Shown here piece by piece: positions 51,645-59,879 of a stretch of 64,000 nucleotides of DNA (positions are counted from its first letter, which is position 1; each line of letters begins with the position of its first letter). The stretch lies in the NCBI GenBank assembly GCA_036526255.1, contig DATCYW010000080.1, positions 110,048 through 174,047 of the forward strand, in the 5' to 3' direction. A model generated the notes under the pieces. That model did not search any database, was not told the DNA's origin, and worked only from the letters and a program-made list of their open reading frames with translations. The position numbers and the translations under genes are program-made. This DNA comes from Malonomonas sp036526255. Lineage in GTDB: Bacteria > Desulfobacterota > Desulfuromonadia > Desulfuromonadales > Geopsychrobacteraceae.

Positions 51645-52405
51645 CACTGCGAAATTACTTGCTTCTGCTGCTGACGTTGCTGCTGGCCGCCTGCGCTAAA
51701 CCGCCCGTGCCGGTCTGGACTGAACTGCCGACCGCCGGAACCCTACTGCAGCGGTTAGCCGAAACCACCGGCCGGGTTGATTCGCTCGATACCGCCGCCT
51801 CGGTCGGTTTGACCGTGAAGGGCAAATACCGTTCGAGTCAGCAGTTTTTACTGGTGGAAAAGCCGGACCGTCTGCGCGCCGATGTGCTGACCGGTTTTGG
51901 CCAGCTGGTGCTGCAACTGACGTCGGATGGTGAAGAACTCTCGGTTTTTCTCAATACAACGGTCCCCGGGCGTTTCTTGCGTGGCCCGGCGACCGATGAA
52001 AATCTGGCCCGCTTCACCCGCGTACCACTGTCGATTGAGAATATGCTGCGCCTGTTGGTGTACGATCCGCCACTGATCAGTTATCAGCAGCATGCAGTCA
52101 GCGTTGTTGAGGAGCAGCTGATGTTGCGGTTAAGCGCGCAATCGCAAGTTCAGGAGCTGCTTTTTGACTCACAGCTGCGGTTGGTCGGTTGTCGTTATTT
52201 TACCGGCGGACAGCGCTTTCTTGAGGTGCGCTATCAGCAGATCGATGACACTGAGCTGTTTCCGCACCGGGTGCAGATCGAACTGCCGGAGGAGCAGACC
52301 AAGTTGACTCTTGATTTCAGCGAGCTGCAGCTCAATGTCGGTATCGCCGCCGAGCGGTTCCGCTTGAAACAGCCGGCCAATGTCACGCTCGAGCCGTTGC
52401 TGTAA
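51641..52405 (+). CDS. LolB-like / DUF4292 lipoprotein
   Basis: The 254-residue protein has a lipoprotein signal with LLLAAC (Cys18). A beta-rich domain follows with FLLVEKPDRLRADVLTGFGQ and LQLTSDGEELSVF, typical of LolA/LolB-related open-barrel proteins (DUF4292). It may accept or carry lipoproteins at the outer membrane, or act as an outer-membrane assembly factor. LolC and LolD are encoded about 8 kb downstream. The ATG overlaps the TPR gene stop by 4 bp, so translation is coupled. Whether it is the true LolB is unclear. Confidence 0.72.
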   Translation: MTLRNYLLLLLTLLLAACAKPPVPVWTELPTAGTLLQRLAETTGRVDSLDTAASVGLTVKGKYRSSQQFLLVEKPDRLRADVLTGFGQLVLQLTSDGEELSVFLNTTVPGRFLRGPATDENLARFTRVPLSIENMLRLLVYDPPLISYQQHAVSVVEEQLMLRLSAQSQVQELLFDSQLRLVGCRYFTGGQRFLEVRYQQIDDTELFPHRVQIELPEEQTKLTLDFSELQLNVGIAAERFRLKQPANVTLEPLL

Positions 52406-52442
52406 TGAGTGCGGATAGACATGTTTATCGGAGGCTCCAGCC

Positions 52443-54056
52443 ATGCGACACCTTCTGATCGGACTTCTGCTGCTTATCGCTGGTTGCAACAATGCCCAGG
52501 ATAACCAGCACCCCGGCATCGAACAGGGCTTGACCCCTGAGTTTGGCGATACGTTTATCGAGGCCTCGATCGGCGATGCCAGTACTCTGTTGCCGGTGCT
52601 TGCGTCCGACTCCGCCTCCAGCGGCATCAGTGGTCTGGTCTACAACGGCCTGTTGCGTTACGACAAGGATCTGCAGATCGAAGGGGAGCTGGCTGAATCC
52701 TGGGAGGTTTCGGCAGATAACCTGACCATCACCTTTCACCTGCGTAAAGGGGTGACATGGCACGATGGAGCCCCCTTTACTGCTGCAGATGTGCTGTTCA
52801 ACTATCAACTCTATACCGATCCGAATACGCCGACCGCCTATGCCGAATCCTTCAAACAGGTGACCAAGGCGGAAGTTCTCGATCCGCATACTTTTCGGGT
52901 TATTTACGACAAGCCCTATGCGCCGGCGCTGATGAGCTGGGCGATGCCGGTTCATCCGCGCCATCTGCTCGAAGGGCAGGACGTGACCCGCAGTCCGCTG
53001 GCGCGAAATCCGGTCGGCACCGGGCCTTATCGTTTTAAAGAGTGGCTCGGCGGCGAAAAGATTGTTCTGGAGTCGAATGCTGATTATTTCGAAGGACAGC
53101 CTTATATCAAGCGGATGGTGCTGCGGGTCATCCCCGACACCTCGACACAGTTTCTTGAACTGCAGACCGGCAGTCTCGACTATATGGGCCTGTCGCCGCT
53201 GCAGTTTGACCGGCAGACCGAAACTCCGGCCTTCCGGCGACTTTACAGCAAGTATCGCTATCTCAATTTCGGTTACACCTATCTTGGCTATAACCTGAAC
53301 CGGCCACTGTTTCAGGATAAACAGCTGCGCCATGCGCTGGCCTTTGCCATCAACAAGCAGGAGCTGGTCGACGGTGTGCTGCTCGGCTACGGCGTTGCCG
53401 CAACCGGTCCTTACAAGCCCGACACCTGGGTATATAATCCGCAGGTGGCAAGGTATGCTTACAACCCGGAAAAATCCCGGCAGCTGCTGCAGCAGGCCGG
53501 CTGGATAGATACCGATGGCGATGGTATCCGTGAAAAAGATGGCAAGCCGCTCGCGTTCACCATCGTCACCAACCAGGGCAACGACCTGCGCGCCAAGACC
53601 GGAGAGATTATCCAGCGGCGCTTCAGAGAGGTCGGCGTCGATGTGCAGTTGCGGATCATCGAGTGGGCGACCTTTTTAAAGGAATTCATCAATCCGGGCA
53701 ACTTTGACGCGACCATTCTCGGCTGGACGGGCGGGCCGGAACCGGATCAGTACAATATCTGGCATTCCAGCAAGACCGGCCCGCGGCAGCTCAATTTTAT
53801 CGGCTTCAAAAACGCCGAGGTCGATCAATTGCTCGAAGACGGACGACGGATTTTCGACCAGCAGCAGCGTAAAATCTACTATGATCGCTTTCAGGAAATC
53901 CTCGCCGAGGAGCAGCCGTACACCTTTTTGTATATCCCCGAAGCGCTCCCGGCGGTCTCGAAACGCTTTCGCGGTGTCGAACCGGCCCCGGCCGGAATCC
54001 GCTATAATTTCAACCAGTGGTTTGTGCCGCTGGCCGAACAGAAATACGCCAGATAA
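52443..54056 (+). CDS. Peptide-type ABC transporter substrate-binding lipoprotein (SBP family 5)
   Basis: The 537-residue protein binds peptides or related solutes outside the inner membrane. The lipoprotein signal ends LLLLIAGC (Cys15). The family 5 signatures are present: LAESWEVSADNLTITFHLRK, VTWHDGAPFTAADVLF, NPVGTGPYRFKEW and HALAFAINKQELVDGVL. It is closest to DppA/OppA-type proteins by pattern; the ligand is unknown. Two permease genes follow, but no ATPase gene is present within the cluster. A ribosome site GGAGG lies 11 bp before the ATG. Confidence 0.92.
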   Translation: MRHLLIGLLLLIAGCNNAQDNQHPGIEQGLTPEFGDTFIEASIGDASTLLPVLASDSASSGISGLVYNGLLRYDKDLQIEGELAESWEVSADNLTITFHLRKGVTWHDGAPFTAADVLFNYQLYTDPNTPTAYAESFKQVTKAEVLDPHTFRVIYDKPYAPALMSWAMPVHPRHLLEGQDVTRSPLARNPVGTGPYRFKEWLGGEKIVLESNADYFEGQPYIKRMVLRVIPDTSTQFLELQTGSLDYMGLSPLQFDRQTETPAFRRLYSKYRYLNFGYTYLGYNLNRPLFQDKQLRHALAFAINKQELVDGVLLGYGVAATGPYKPDTWVYNPQVARYAYNPEKSRQLLQQAGWIDTDGDGIREKDGKPLAFTIVTNQGNDLRAKTGEIIQRRFREVGVDVQLRIIEWATFLKEFINPGNFDATILGWTGGPEPDQYNIWHSSKTGPRQLNFIGFKNAEVDQLLEDGRRIFDQQQRKIYYDRFQEILAEEQPYTFLYIPEALPAVSKRFRGVEPAPAGIRYNFNQWFVPLAEQKYAR

Positions 54057-54075
54057 CTCCACGGACAGGTGTTAG

Positions 54076-55065
54076 ATGCTGCAATATTTGGGAAAACGTC
54101 TGTTGTTGATGGTACCGCTTTTGTTGGGGATTACCCTGATCTCCTTTGTGGTCATCCATCTGGCGCCAGGCGAGCCGACCGATCTGCAGACGCAGATGAA
54201 TCCGCAGGCCAGCAGTGATCTGCAGGAGCGGCTACGGGTTCAGTACGGTTTGGATAAACCGCTGTACGTTCAGTATTTCGACTGGCTGGGCCGGCTGGTA
54301 CAGCTCGATTTTGGCGAGTCCTTCGCCACCGACCGGCGTCCGGTGTTTGACAAGGTGCTTGAGCGGCTGCCGGTGACCATTCTGTTGAATGTTCTGTCGA
54401 TCGTGCTGATTCTGGCGGTCTCTGTGCCGCTGGGGATTATCTCTGCCGTGCGGCGCAACTCCGGCTTTGATCGCGCTACCACACTCCTGGTGTTTGCCGG
54501 GTTCGCCATGCCGTCGTTCTGGCTGGCGCTGTTGATGATGGACTGGCTCGGGGTGCGACTGGGGGTGTTGCCGATTTCAGGACTGAAGTCTCTCGGCTAC
54601 GAATATTTGAGTTTTGGCGGTCAGATTCTCGACCGGATCAGCCATTTGGTGCTACCGGTGTTTGTCTCGGCGATCGGCGGGTTAGCCGGGTTTTCGCGCT
54701 ATATGCGTTCGAATATGCTGGAGGTGGTGCGCCAGGATTACATCCTGACGGCGCGCGCCAAAGGGCTGTCGGAAAAGGTCGTCATCTACAAGCACGCCCT
54801 GCGTAATGCGCTGCTGCCGGTGATCACCATTCTCGGCCTGTCGGTGCCGGGGCTGATCGGCGGCAGCGTGATTTTCGAAACAATCTTCGCCATCCCCGGG
54901 ATGGGCAAACTGTTTTATGATGGCGTAATGATGCGGGATTATCCGCTGATCATGGGGATTCTGGTAATGGGTGCGGTGCTGACCCTGATCGGCAATCTGC
55001 TGGCGGATATTTCCTACGCCCTGGCCGATCCGCGCATCCGGCATCAGGAGCAGGGGGATGGCTGA
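54076..55065 (+). CDS. Peptide ABC transporter permease (DppB-like)
   Basis: The 329-residue inner-membrane protein has six predicted helices, the N-terminal LGKRLLLMVPLLLGITLISF, and VIHLAPGEPTD. The cytoplasmic EAA loop TARAKGLSEKVVIYKHALRN contacts the ATPase. It ends with the GDLLADI-like segment GNLLADISYALADPRIR. It belongs with the binding lipoprotein upstream (19-bp gap) and the DppC-like gene 635 bp further on. The ATPases must come from elsewhere. Confidence 0.93.
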   Translation: MLQYLGKRLLLMVPLLLGITLISFVVIHLAPGEPTDLQTQMNPQASSDLQERLRVQYGLDKPLYVQYFDWLGRLVQLDFGESFATDRRPVFDKVLERLPVTILLNVLSIVLILAVSVPLGIISAVRRNSGFDRATTLLVFAGFAMPSFWLALLMMDWLGVRLGVLPISGLKSLGYEYLSFGGQILDRISHLVLPVFVSAIGGLAGFSRYMRSNMLEVVRQDYILTARAKGLSEKVVIYKHALRNALLPVITILGLSVPGLIGGSVIFETIFAIPGMGKLFYDGVMMRDYPLIMGILVMGAVLTLIGNLLADISYALADPRIRHQEQGDG

Positions 55066-55088
55066 CATGGAACAATCAAGGGGGATCT

Positions 55089-55703
55089 ATGCAACTTAAA
55101 ACCAACCGGCTGGGTGAAATGTTACTGGAAGCCGGTCTGATCGATCAATTTCAGCTCGATTCAGCACTCTCGATGCAGCGCAATCTTGGCGGTCGGATCG
55201 GAAGCGCCGTCGTCAAACTCGGCTATCTGTCGGAAGAGACCATCATGGAAATTCTCGAGTCGCAGGCCAAATTTTCACGGGTGACGCTGGCCGATATGGA
55301 GATACCGACACAGCTTTTAACGCTTTTTTCCCGGCAGCGCCTGCTGCACCTGTTGGTGATTCCGATCGAACTGCGTCAGTCCGGCCGAGAGAAAATTCTG
55401 CGGGTGGCGATGACTGACCCGACCAATTTCAAACTGATTGAAGAGCTGCAATTTTCCAGTGGCTGTCGGATCCTGCCGGTTCTGGCCAGCGAGGATGAGA
55501 TACGTCGGGCGTTACAGAAAAACCTGCCGCCGGAAAAACCTAAAGCTGCCGCCGCTCCGGCGACCGATGCTTTTGTCGATTACAATTTGGCAGACCTGGG
55601 CGAAATATCGACCAATGACCCCCGCCTGGATCGTCTGCTGGAAATTCTGAAGGCAAAGGGGATTTTGAGTGCTATCGATGTTGAAAGGGTGAAATTCGGT
55701 TGA
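55089..55703 (+). CDS. Stand-alone MshEN-domain protein, predicted c-di-GMP receptor
   Basis: The 204-residue protein matches the N-terminal domain of GspE/PilB/MshE ATPases but has no ATPase. Two 24-residue motifs fit the known MshEN c-di-GMP ligand pattern: residues 7-30 (RLGEMLLEAG...Q30) and 36-59 (RIGSAVVKLG...Q59), separated by exactly five residues. A second alpha/beta region runs to about 140, then a Pro/Ala linker and a short helical tail. It probably reports c-di-GMP levels to an unknown partner. It lies between the two permease genes; the downstream permease starts within its stop codon. AAGGGGG precedes the ATG. Confidence 0.83.
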   Translation: MQLKTNRLGEMLLEAGLIDQFQLDSALSMQRNLGGRIGSAVVKLGYLSEETIMEILESQAKFSRVTLADMEIPTQLLTLFSRQRLLHLLVIPIELRQSGREKILRVAMTDPTNFKLIEELQFSSGCRILPVLASEDEIRRALQKNLPPEKPKAAAAPATDAFVDYNLADLGEISTNDPRLDRLLEILKAKGILSAIDVERVKFG

Positions 55704-56557
55704 GAATAGCCACGAAACGCTCATTTTTGCGCGATATTGTTTGGCAGCGTCTGCGCCACAACCGCATGGCGCTGACCGGTGGCGCTATCGTGCTGACCAT
55801 GTTTCTGATGGCGGCGGCCGCTTCGCTGAGTGCCGCAGATCCGGCGGCAATCGATGTCAGTCTGCGACTGCTACCGCCCAGCTGGCAGCACCCACTCGGG
55901 ACCGACGACCTCGGTCGCAGCGTGCTGCTGCGGATGCTCTATGGCGCGCGGATATCACTGCTGGTCGGGTTTCTCGCCGTCGGCATCTCCTGCGCCATCG
56001 GCATTGTCCTGGGGGCGCTGGCCGGTTATTATGGCCGCTGGATCGATGCCGTGATCATGCGCTTTGTCGACATCATGCTCTGCTTCCCGACCTTCTTTCT
56101 GATCCTGGCGGTCATCGCCTTTCTGGAACCCTCGATCTGGAACATCATGATCGTTATCGGCCTGACCAGCTGGATGGGCGTTGCCCGGTTGGTTCGCGCC
56201 GAGTTTCTCAGTCTTCGGCAGCGTGACTTTGTGCTGGCGGCGCAGGCGCTGGGAGCCTCGGATCTGCGGTTGATTTTCCGTCACATCCTGCCCAATGCGT
56301 TGTCGCCGGTGCTGGTTTCGGCGACCCTTGGCGTTGCCGGGGCGATCCTGACCGAGAGCGCGCTGTCGTTCCTCGGTATCGGCGTGCAGCCGCCGACCCC
56401 CTCCTGGGGGAACATGCTGATTACCGGCAAGCAGACTCTCGGCAGCGCTTGGTGGCTGTCGGTTTTCCCCGGTCTGGCGATCCTGATTACCGTGCTCGGT
56501 TATAACCTGCTCGGCGAGGGGGTGCGGGATGCCCTCGATCCAAGGCTGAAAGAATGA
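55700..56557 (+). CDS. Peptide ABC transporter permease (DppC-like)
   Basis: The 285-residue permease has an N-terminal helix, the HPLGTDDLGRSVLLRMLYGARISL segment typical of DppC/OppC, five further helices and an EAA loop AAQALGASDLRLIFRHILPN. SFLGIGVQPPTPSWGNM follows. The start is inferred as TTG at 55700, overlapping the stop of the MshEN gene (TTGA) with AAAGGG upstream; no earlier ATG fits. The coupling suggests the MshEN protein is made together with the transporter. Confidence 0.9.
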   Translation: MRIATKRSFLRDIVWQRLRHNRMALTGGAIVLTMFLMAAAASLSAADPAAIDVSLRLLPPSWQHPLGTDDLGRSVLLRMLYGARISLLVGFLAVGISCAIGIVLGALAGYYGRWIDAVIMRFVDIMLCFPTFFLILAVIAFLEPSIWNIMIVIGLTSWMGVARLVRAEFLSLRQRDFVLAAQALGASDLRLIFRHILPNALSPVLVSATLGVAGAILTESALSFLGIGVQPPTPSWGNMLITGKQTLGSAWWLSVFPGLAILITVLGYNLLGEGVRDALDPRLKE

Positions 56558-56970
56558 CTTCACAAACGCCACAACAGTTTTTAACGCAGCGCTTTGCCGC
56601 CTTGGCTCTCGGAGACTACGCCGCCGTTTATGCCAGTTATCATGCTGAAGCGCCTTTTCTACAGAGTTTTCCCGACTGCGCTGGGTACGTCGACTATGCC
56701 GGACAATCTTTGGGGGCCGTGCAGGTCCGCGACTGGCAAAGCCTGCGGCAGCGGACGCTGGCAGCTGATCGGCAGGAGCATCTGTTGCTGATGGAGCTGG
56801 TTGTCGATGGCGTCAGTCAGTATTTCTTTGAACTGGCGTTGTTGATTGAGACTGCCGAAGGCTGGCGCTACCATTCGGCGCAGAAACTCGGTCGTGACGA
56901 TTATTCCGGCACACCGGAACAAATCGATTTCTGTCATTTCGATCAGGCTGCGCAGAAAATTGTTTACTGA
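56554..56970 (+). CDS. YchJ-like NTF2-fold protein
   Basis: The 138-residue protein matches the middle domain of YchJ/UPF0225 proteins: TPQQFLTQRFAALALGDYAA at the start, SYHAEAPFLQSFP, and WRYHSAQKLGRDDYSG at the end. The SEC-C zinc motifs of full-length YchJ are absent. The function is unknown. It overlaps the permease gene by 4 bp (ATGA), and mutM begins in its stop codon (TGATG), so it is embedded in the transcript. Confidence 0.65.
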   Translation: MTSQTPQQFLTQRFAALALGDYAAVYASYHAEAPFLQSFPDCAGYVDYAGQSLGAVQVRDWQSLRQRTLAADRQEHLLLMELVVDGVSQYFFELALLIETAEGWRYHSAQKLGRDDYSGTPEQIDFCHFDQAAQKIVY

Positions 56971-57785
56971 TGCCTGAACTGCCTGAAGTTGAAACTACCC
57001 GCCGCGGCATCGCCCCGCTGATCAGCGGTAAGACCATCACCGAACTGGTGCTGAGAACGGAAAAACTGCGCTGGCCGCTCGACCGGAATCTCTGTCGAAC
57101 CCTGCCGGGGCAGACCATTCTCAGCGTTGAACGACGCGCCAAATATCTGCTGTTGCACACTGAGCAGGGGGCGCTGATTCTGCATCTGGGGATGTCGGGC
57201 AGTCTGCGGATTGTGCCAGCGGAAACCACCGAGAACAAACACGATCATGTCGATCTGATTTTCACTGACGGCAGCTGTCTGCGGTTTACCGACCCGCGCA
57301 AATTCGGTGCGCTGCTCTGGACCGAAGCTGAACCCTTGCAACACCCTCTGCTGGTTCATCTCGGCCCCGAGCCACTGTCCACCGCGTTTACCGGCGAGCA
57401 CCTTTATCAGTCATCCCGAAACAGAAAGATCGCCGTCAAACCATTCGTCATGGACCAGAAGCTGGTGGTCGGAGTTGGCAACATTTACGCCAGCGAGGCG
57501 CTGTTCGGTGCTGGCATCGATCCCTGCGTAGCGGCCGGCAAGATCAGCCGCGAACGCTACAAAAAATTGGTCGGCGAAATCAAACAGGTGCTGCAGCAGG
57601 CGATAGCTGCCGGCGGCACGACGATCAACGATTTCAAGCAATCCGATGGCAAACCGGGCTATTTCAAGCAGGAACTGCGGGTTTACGGTCGCGAAGGGCA
57701 GCCCTGCCGGATTTGCGGTCAACCGGTCAAAAGCATCCGGCTGGGACAGCGTTCCACTTTTTTCTGCGCAAACTGCCAGAGGTAA
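56970..57785 (+). CDS. mutM: Formamidopyrimidine-DNA glycosylase
   Basis: MutM removes 8-oxoguanine and formamidopyrimidines and nicks the DNA. The 271-residue protein begins MPELPEVETTRRGI, giving the catalytic Pro2 and Glu3. It has LHLGMSGSLRI, DPRKFGAL, the VVGVGNIYASEALF helix-two-turn-helix part and the C-terminal zinc finger CRICGQ...FFCANC. Length is normal. The ATG overlaps the preceding stop by one base. Confidence 0.97.
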   Translation: MPELPEVETTRRGIAPLISGKTITELVLRTEKLRWPLDRNLCRTLPGQTILSVERRAKYLLLHTEQGALILHLGMSGSLRIVPAETTENKHDHVDLIFTDGSCLRFTDPRKFGALLWTEAEPLQHPLLVHLGPEPLSTAFTGEHLYQSSRNRKIAVKPFVMDQKLVVGVGNIYASEALFGAGIDPCVAAGKISRERYKKLVGEIKQVLQQAIAAGGTTINDFKQSDGKPGYFKQELRVYGREGQPCRICGQPVKSIRLGQRSTFFCANCQR

Positions 57786-57788
57786 CGT

Positions 57789-58199
57789 ATGGAAGATTAT
57801 CGTTTCAACTTTGCCTATCGGGTCGGGGTTGCCGACATTAATTATGGCGGCCATGTCGCCAACTCTGCCGTCCTGACAATCTTTCAGGATGCGCGAATTG
57901 CCTTTTTCGCGGCACTTGGTCCCTACAGCGAGCTTGATATTGGCGGTTGTGGAATTATCCTGCCGGAAGCCCACGCTTACTTTCGCGCCGAAATGTTTCT
58001 TGGCGACCAGCTGCAGGTCGGCGTGCGCTGTAAAGAGCTAAGGCGTTCCAGCTTTGTGCTGACCTATCGCATCGAACGTAGTGGAGAGCTGACCGCAGAA
58101 GGGGAAACTCCGGTGATCTGTTTCGATTATCAGACCCGTAAGCCCTGCCGGATGCCGGAAGCGTTCCGTCAGGCGCTGCTCGATTTTGATCAACCCTGA
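57789..58199 (+). CDS. Hotdog-fold thioesterase (4HBT family)
   Basis: The 136-residue protein has the 4HBT pattern VADINYGGHVANSAVLTIFQDAR, where the Asp-x-x-x-Gly-His-Val region is the usual active-site part, followed by a beta-rich core and ICFDYQTRKP. It probably hydrolyses an acyl-CoA; the substrate is unknown. It follows mutM by 3 bp and may be the last gene of this run. About 170 bp with no gene separate it from lysS. Confidence 0.85.
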   Translation: MEDYRFNFAYRVGVADINYGGHVANSAVLTIFQDARIAFFAALGPYSELDIGGCGIILPEAHAYFRAEMFLGDQLQVGVRCKELRRSSFVLTYRIERSGELTAEGETPVICFDYQTRKPCRMPEAFRQALLDFDQP

Positions 58200-58306
58200 T
58201 CTGTCCCACGCGGGTAACCGCCACTCGTCTTACTGACCTGTATGCCTTTGCCCAGAAATTTTCCTGTTCGCTTTCTCTGTCAAGGCCCGATAAACCGGCT
58301 TTCTCC

Positions 58307-58336
58307 TTGACGGATAAAGGGTGCAAAGGGTATTGT
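58307..58336 (+). promoter_or_regulatory. Predicted promoter of lysS
   Basis: TTGACG (58307-58312) and TATTGT (58331-58336) are 18 bp apart, 37 bp before the lysS start. Confidence 0.5.
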
Positions 58337-58372
58337 GCGCAGCAAAATTTGACTGTTTAAGGATTGCTAAAT

Positions 58373-59857
58373 ATGGAAGAACGTAACGAATTACTGCAAC
58401 AACGCCGTGCCAAGATCGATTCTTACCAACAGGCCGGAGTGAACCCTTTTGCCAACGATTTTAAGGTTACGGATTCCACCGCCAAGGTGGTTGAACAGCA
58501 TGCTGCAGATGATCAGCAGAAACTTGAAACCTGCGAGCAGGTTTATCGGATCGGCGGGCGGATTATGGCTCGGCGCGATTTCGGTAAAGCGGCTTTTCTG
58601 CAGGTGCAGGACGGCGCCGGGCGGATTCAGGTCTATGTCGCCAAGAACCTGGTTGGTGACGAGGCGTTTGAGCAGTTCAAGAAGTTTGATATCGGCGATA
58701 TCGTTGGTATCTGCGGTGTGCCTTTTCGCACCAAGACCGACGAATTGTCATTACGTGCCAGCGAGATCCGCATTCTGACCAAGTCGTTGCTGCCGTTGCC
58801 GGAAAAATGGCACGGTCTGACCGATGTGGAAACCCGCTACCGGCAGCGTTACCTGGATCTGATGGTCAACCCGGCTGTGCGCGAGGTGTTTCGCAAGCGC
58901 AGCCAGATCGTCAGCCTGATCCGCGAGTTCATGCTCGACAACGACTATCTTGAAGTCGAAACGCCGATGATGCACCCGGTCGCCGGCGGCGCCACGGCCA
59001 AGCCGTTTACCACCCATCACAACACCCTGAAAATGGATCTGTTTCTGCGCATCGCCCCGGAGCTTTATCTGAAGCGTCTGGTGGTCGGTGGCTTTGACCG
59101 GGTGTTTGAGATCAACCGCAACTTTCGTAACGAGGGGATTTCTATCCAGCACAACCCGGAATTCACCATGATGGAGTTCTACCGGGCCTACGCCACTTAT
59201 CACGAGCTGATGGATTTCACAGAAGAGATGATCTGCCACGTTGCTGACAAGGTCTGTGGCGGTCTGATCATCCCTTACGGCGATAAAGAGGTCAATCTGA
59301 CCCCGCCCTGGGAGCGTTTGACCCTGAAGGATTCGATCGTCAAATACGGTAAGGTTGAGATGGCAGTACTGGATGATGCCGAGCAGACCTTTAATTATGC
59401 GCAGTCTCTCGGTCTTGAGCCGGACGTCCGGACTGGTCACGGCAAGCTGCTGGCGGAGATTTTTGACGAAGTGGTCGAGCCGAACCTCTGGCAGCCGACC
59501 TTTATCACCGAATATCCAACCGAGATCTCGCCGTTGTCGCGGAAGAATGACGCCAACCCCGAAGTGGTCGATCGCTTTGAGTTGTTCATGGTCGGTCGTG
59601 AACTGGCCAACGCCTTTTCCGAGCTGAACGATCCGATCGATCAGAAGGAGCGTTTCTTAAAGCAGCTCGATGAAAAGGCCGCCGGAGACGAAGAAGCGCA
59701 TGCGATGGATGAAGATTACATCCGTGCGCTTGAGTATGGCCTGCCACCGACTGCCGGTGAAGGGATCGGTATCGATCGATTGGTGATGCTGCTGACCAAT
59801 TCGGCGTCGATTCGTGACGTGATACTTTTTCCGCAACTCCGCCCCGAAGTTTGCTGA
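58373..59857 (+). CDS. lysS: Lysyl-tRNA synthetase, class II
   Basis: LysS charges tRNA-Lys. The 494-residue protein has an N-terminal OB-fold anticodon domain (about 60-150, GRIMARRDFGKAAFLQVQDG). The class II core follows: motif 1 near YLEVETPMMHPVAGG, motif 2 FEINRNFRNEGIS, and motif 3 GIGIDRLVML. Length is normal. The ATG at 58373 follows AAGGA with good spacing. It heads a run with lolC, lolD and bamA, the order seen in Geobacter-type genomes. Confidence 0.97.
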   Translation: MEERNELLQQRRAKIDSYQQAGVNPFANDFKVTDSTAKVVEQHAADDQQKLETCEQVYRIGGRIMARRDFGKAAFLQVQDGAGRIQVYVAKNLVGDEAFEQFKKFDIGDIVGICGVPFRTKTDELSLRASEIRILTKSLLPLPEKWHGLTDVETRYRQRYLDLMVNPAVREVFRKRSQIVSLIREFMLDNDYLEVETPMMHPVAGGATAKPFTTHHNTLKMDLFLRIAPELYLKRLVVGGFDRVFEINRNFRNEGISIQHNPEFTMMEFYRAYATYHELMDFTEEMICHVADKVCGGLIIPYGDKEVNLTPPWERLTLKDSIVKYGKVEMAVLDDAEQTFNYAQSLGLEPDVRTGHGKLLAEIFDEVVEPNLWQPTFITEYPTEISPLSRKNDANPEVVDRFELFMVGRELANAFSELNDPIDQKERFLKQLDEKAAGDEEAHAMDEDYIRALEYGLPPTAGEGIGIDRLVMLLTNSASIRDVILFPQLRPEVC

Positions 59858-59879
59858 CCCGGTCTGAATCGGACAATTG

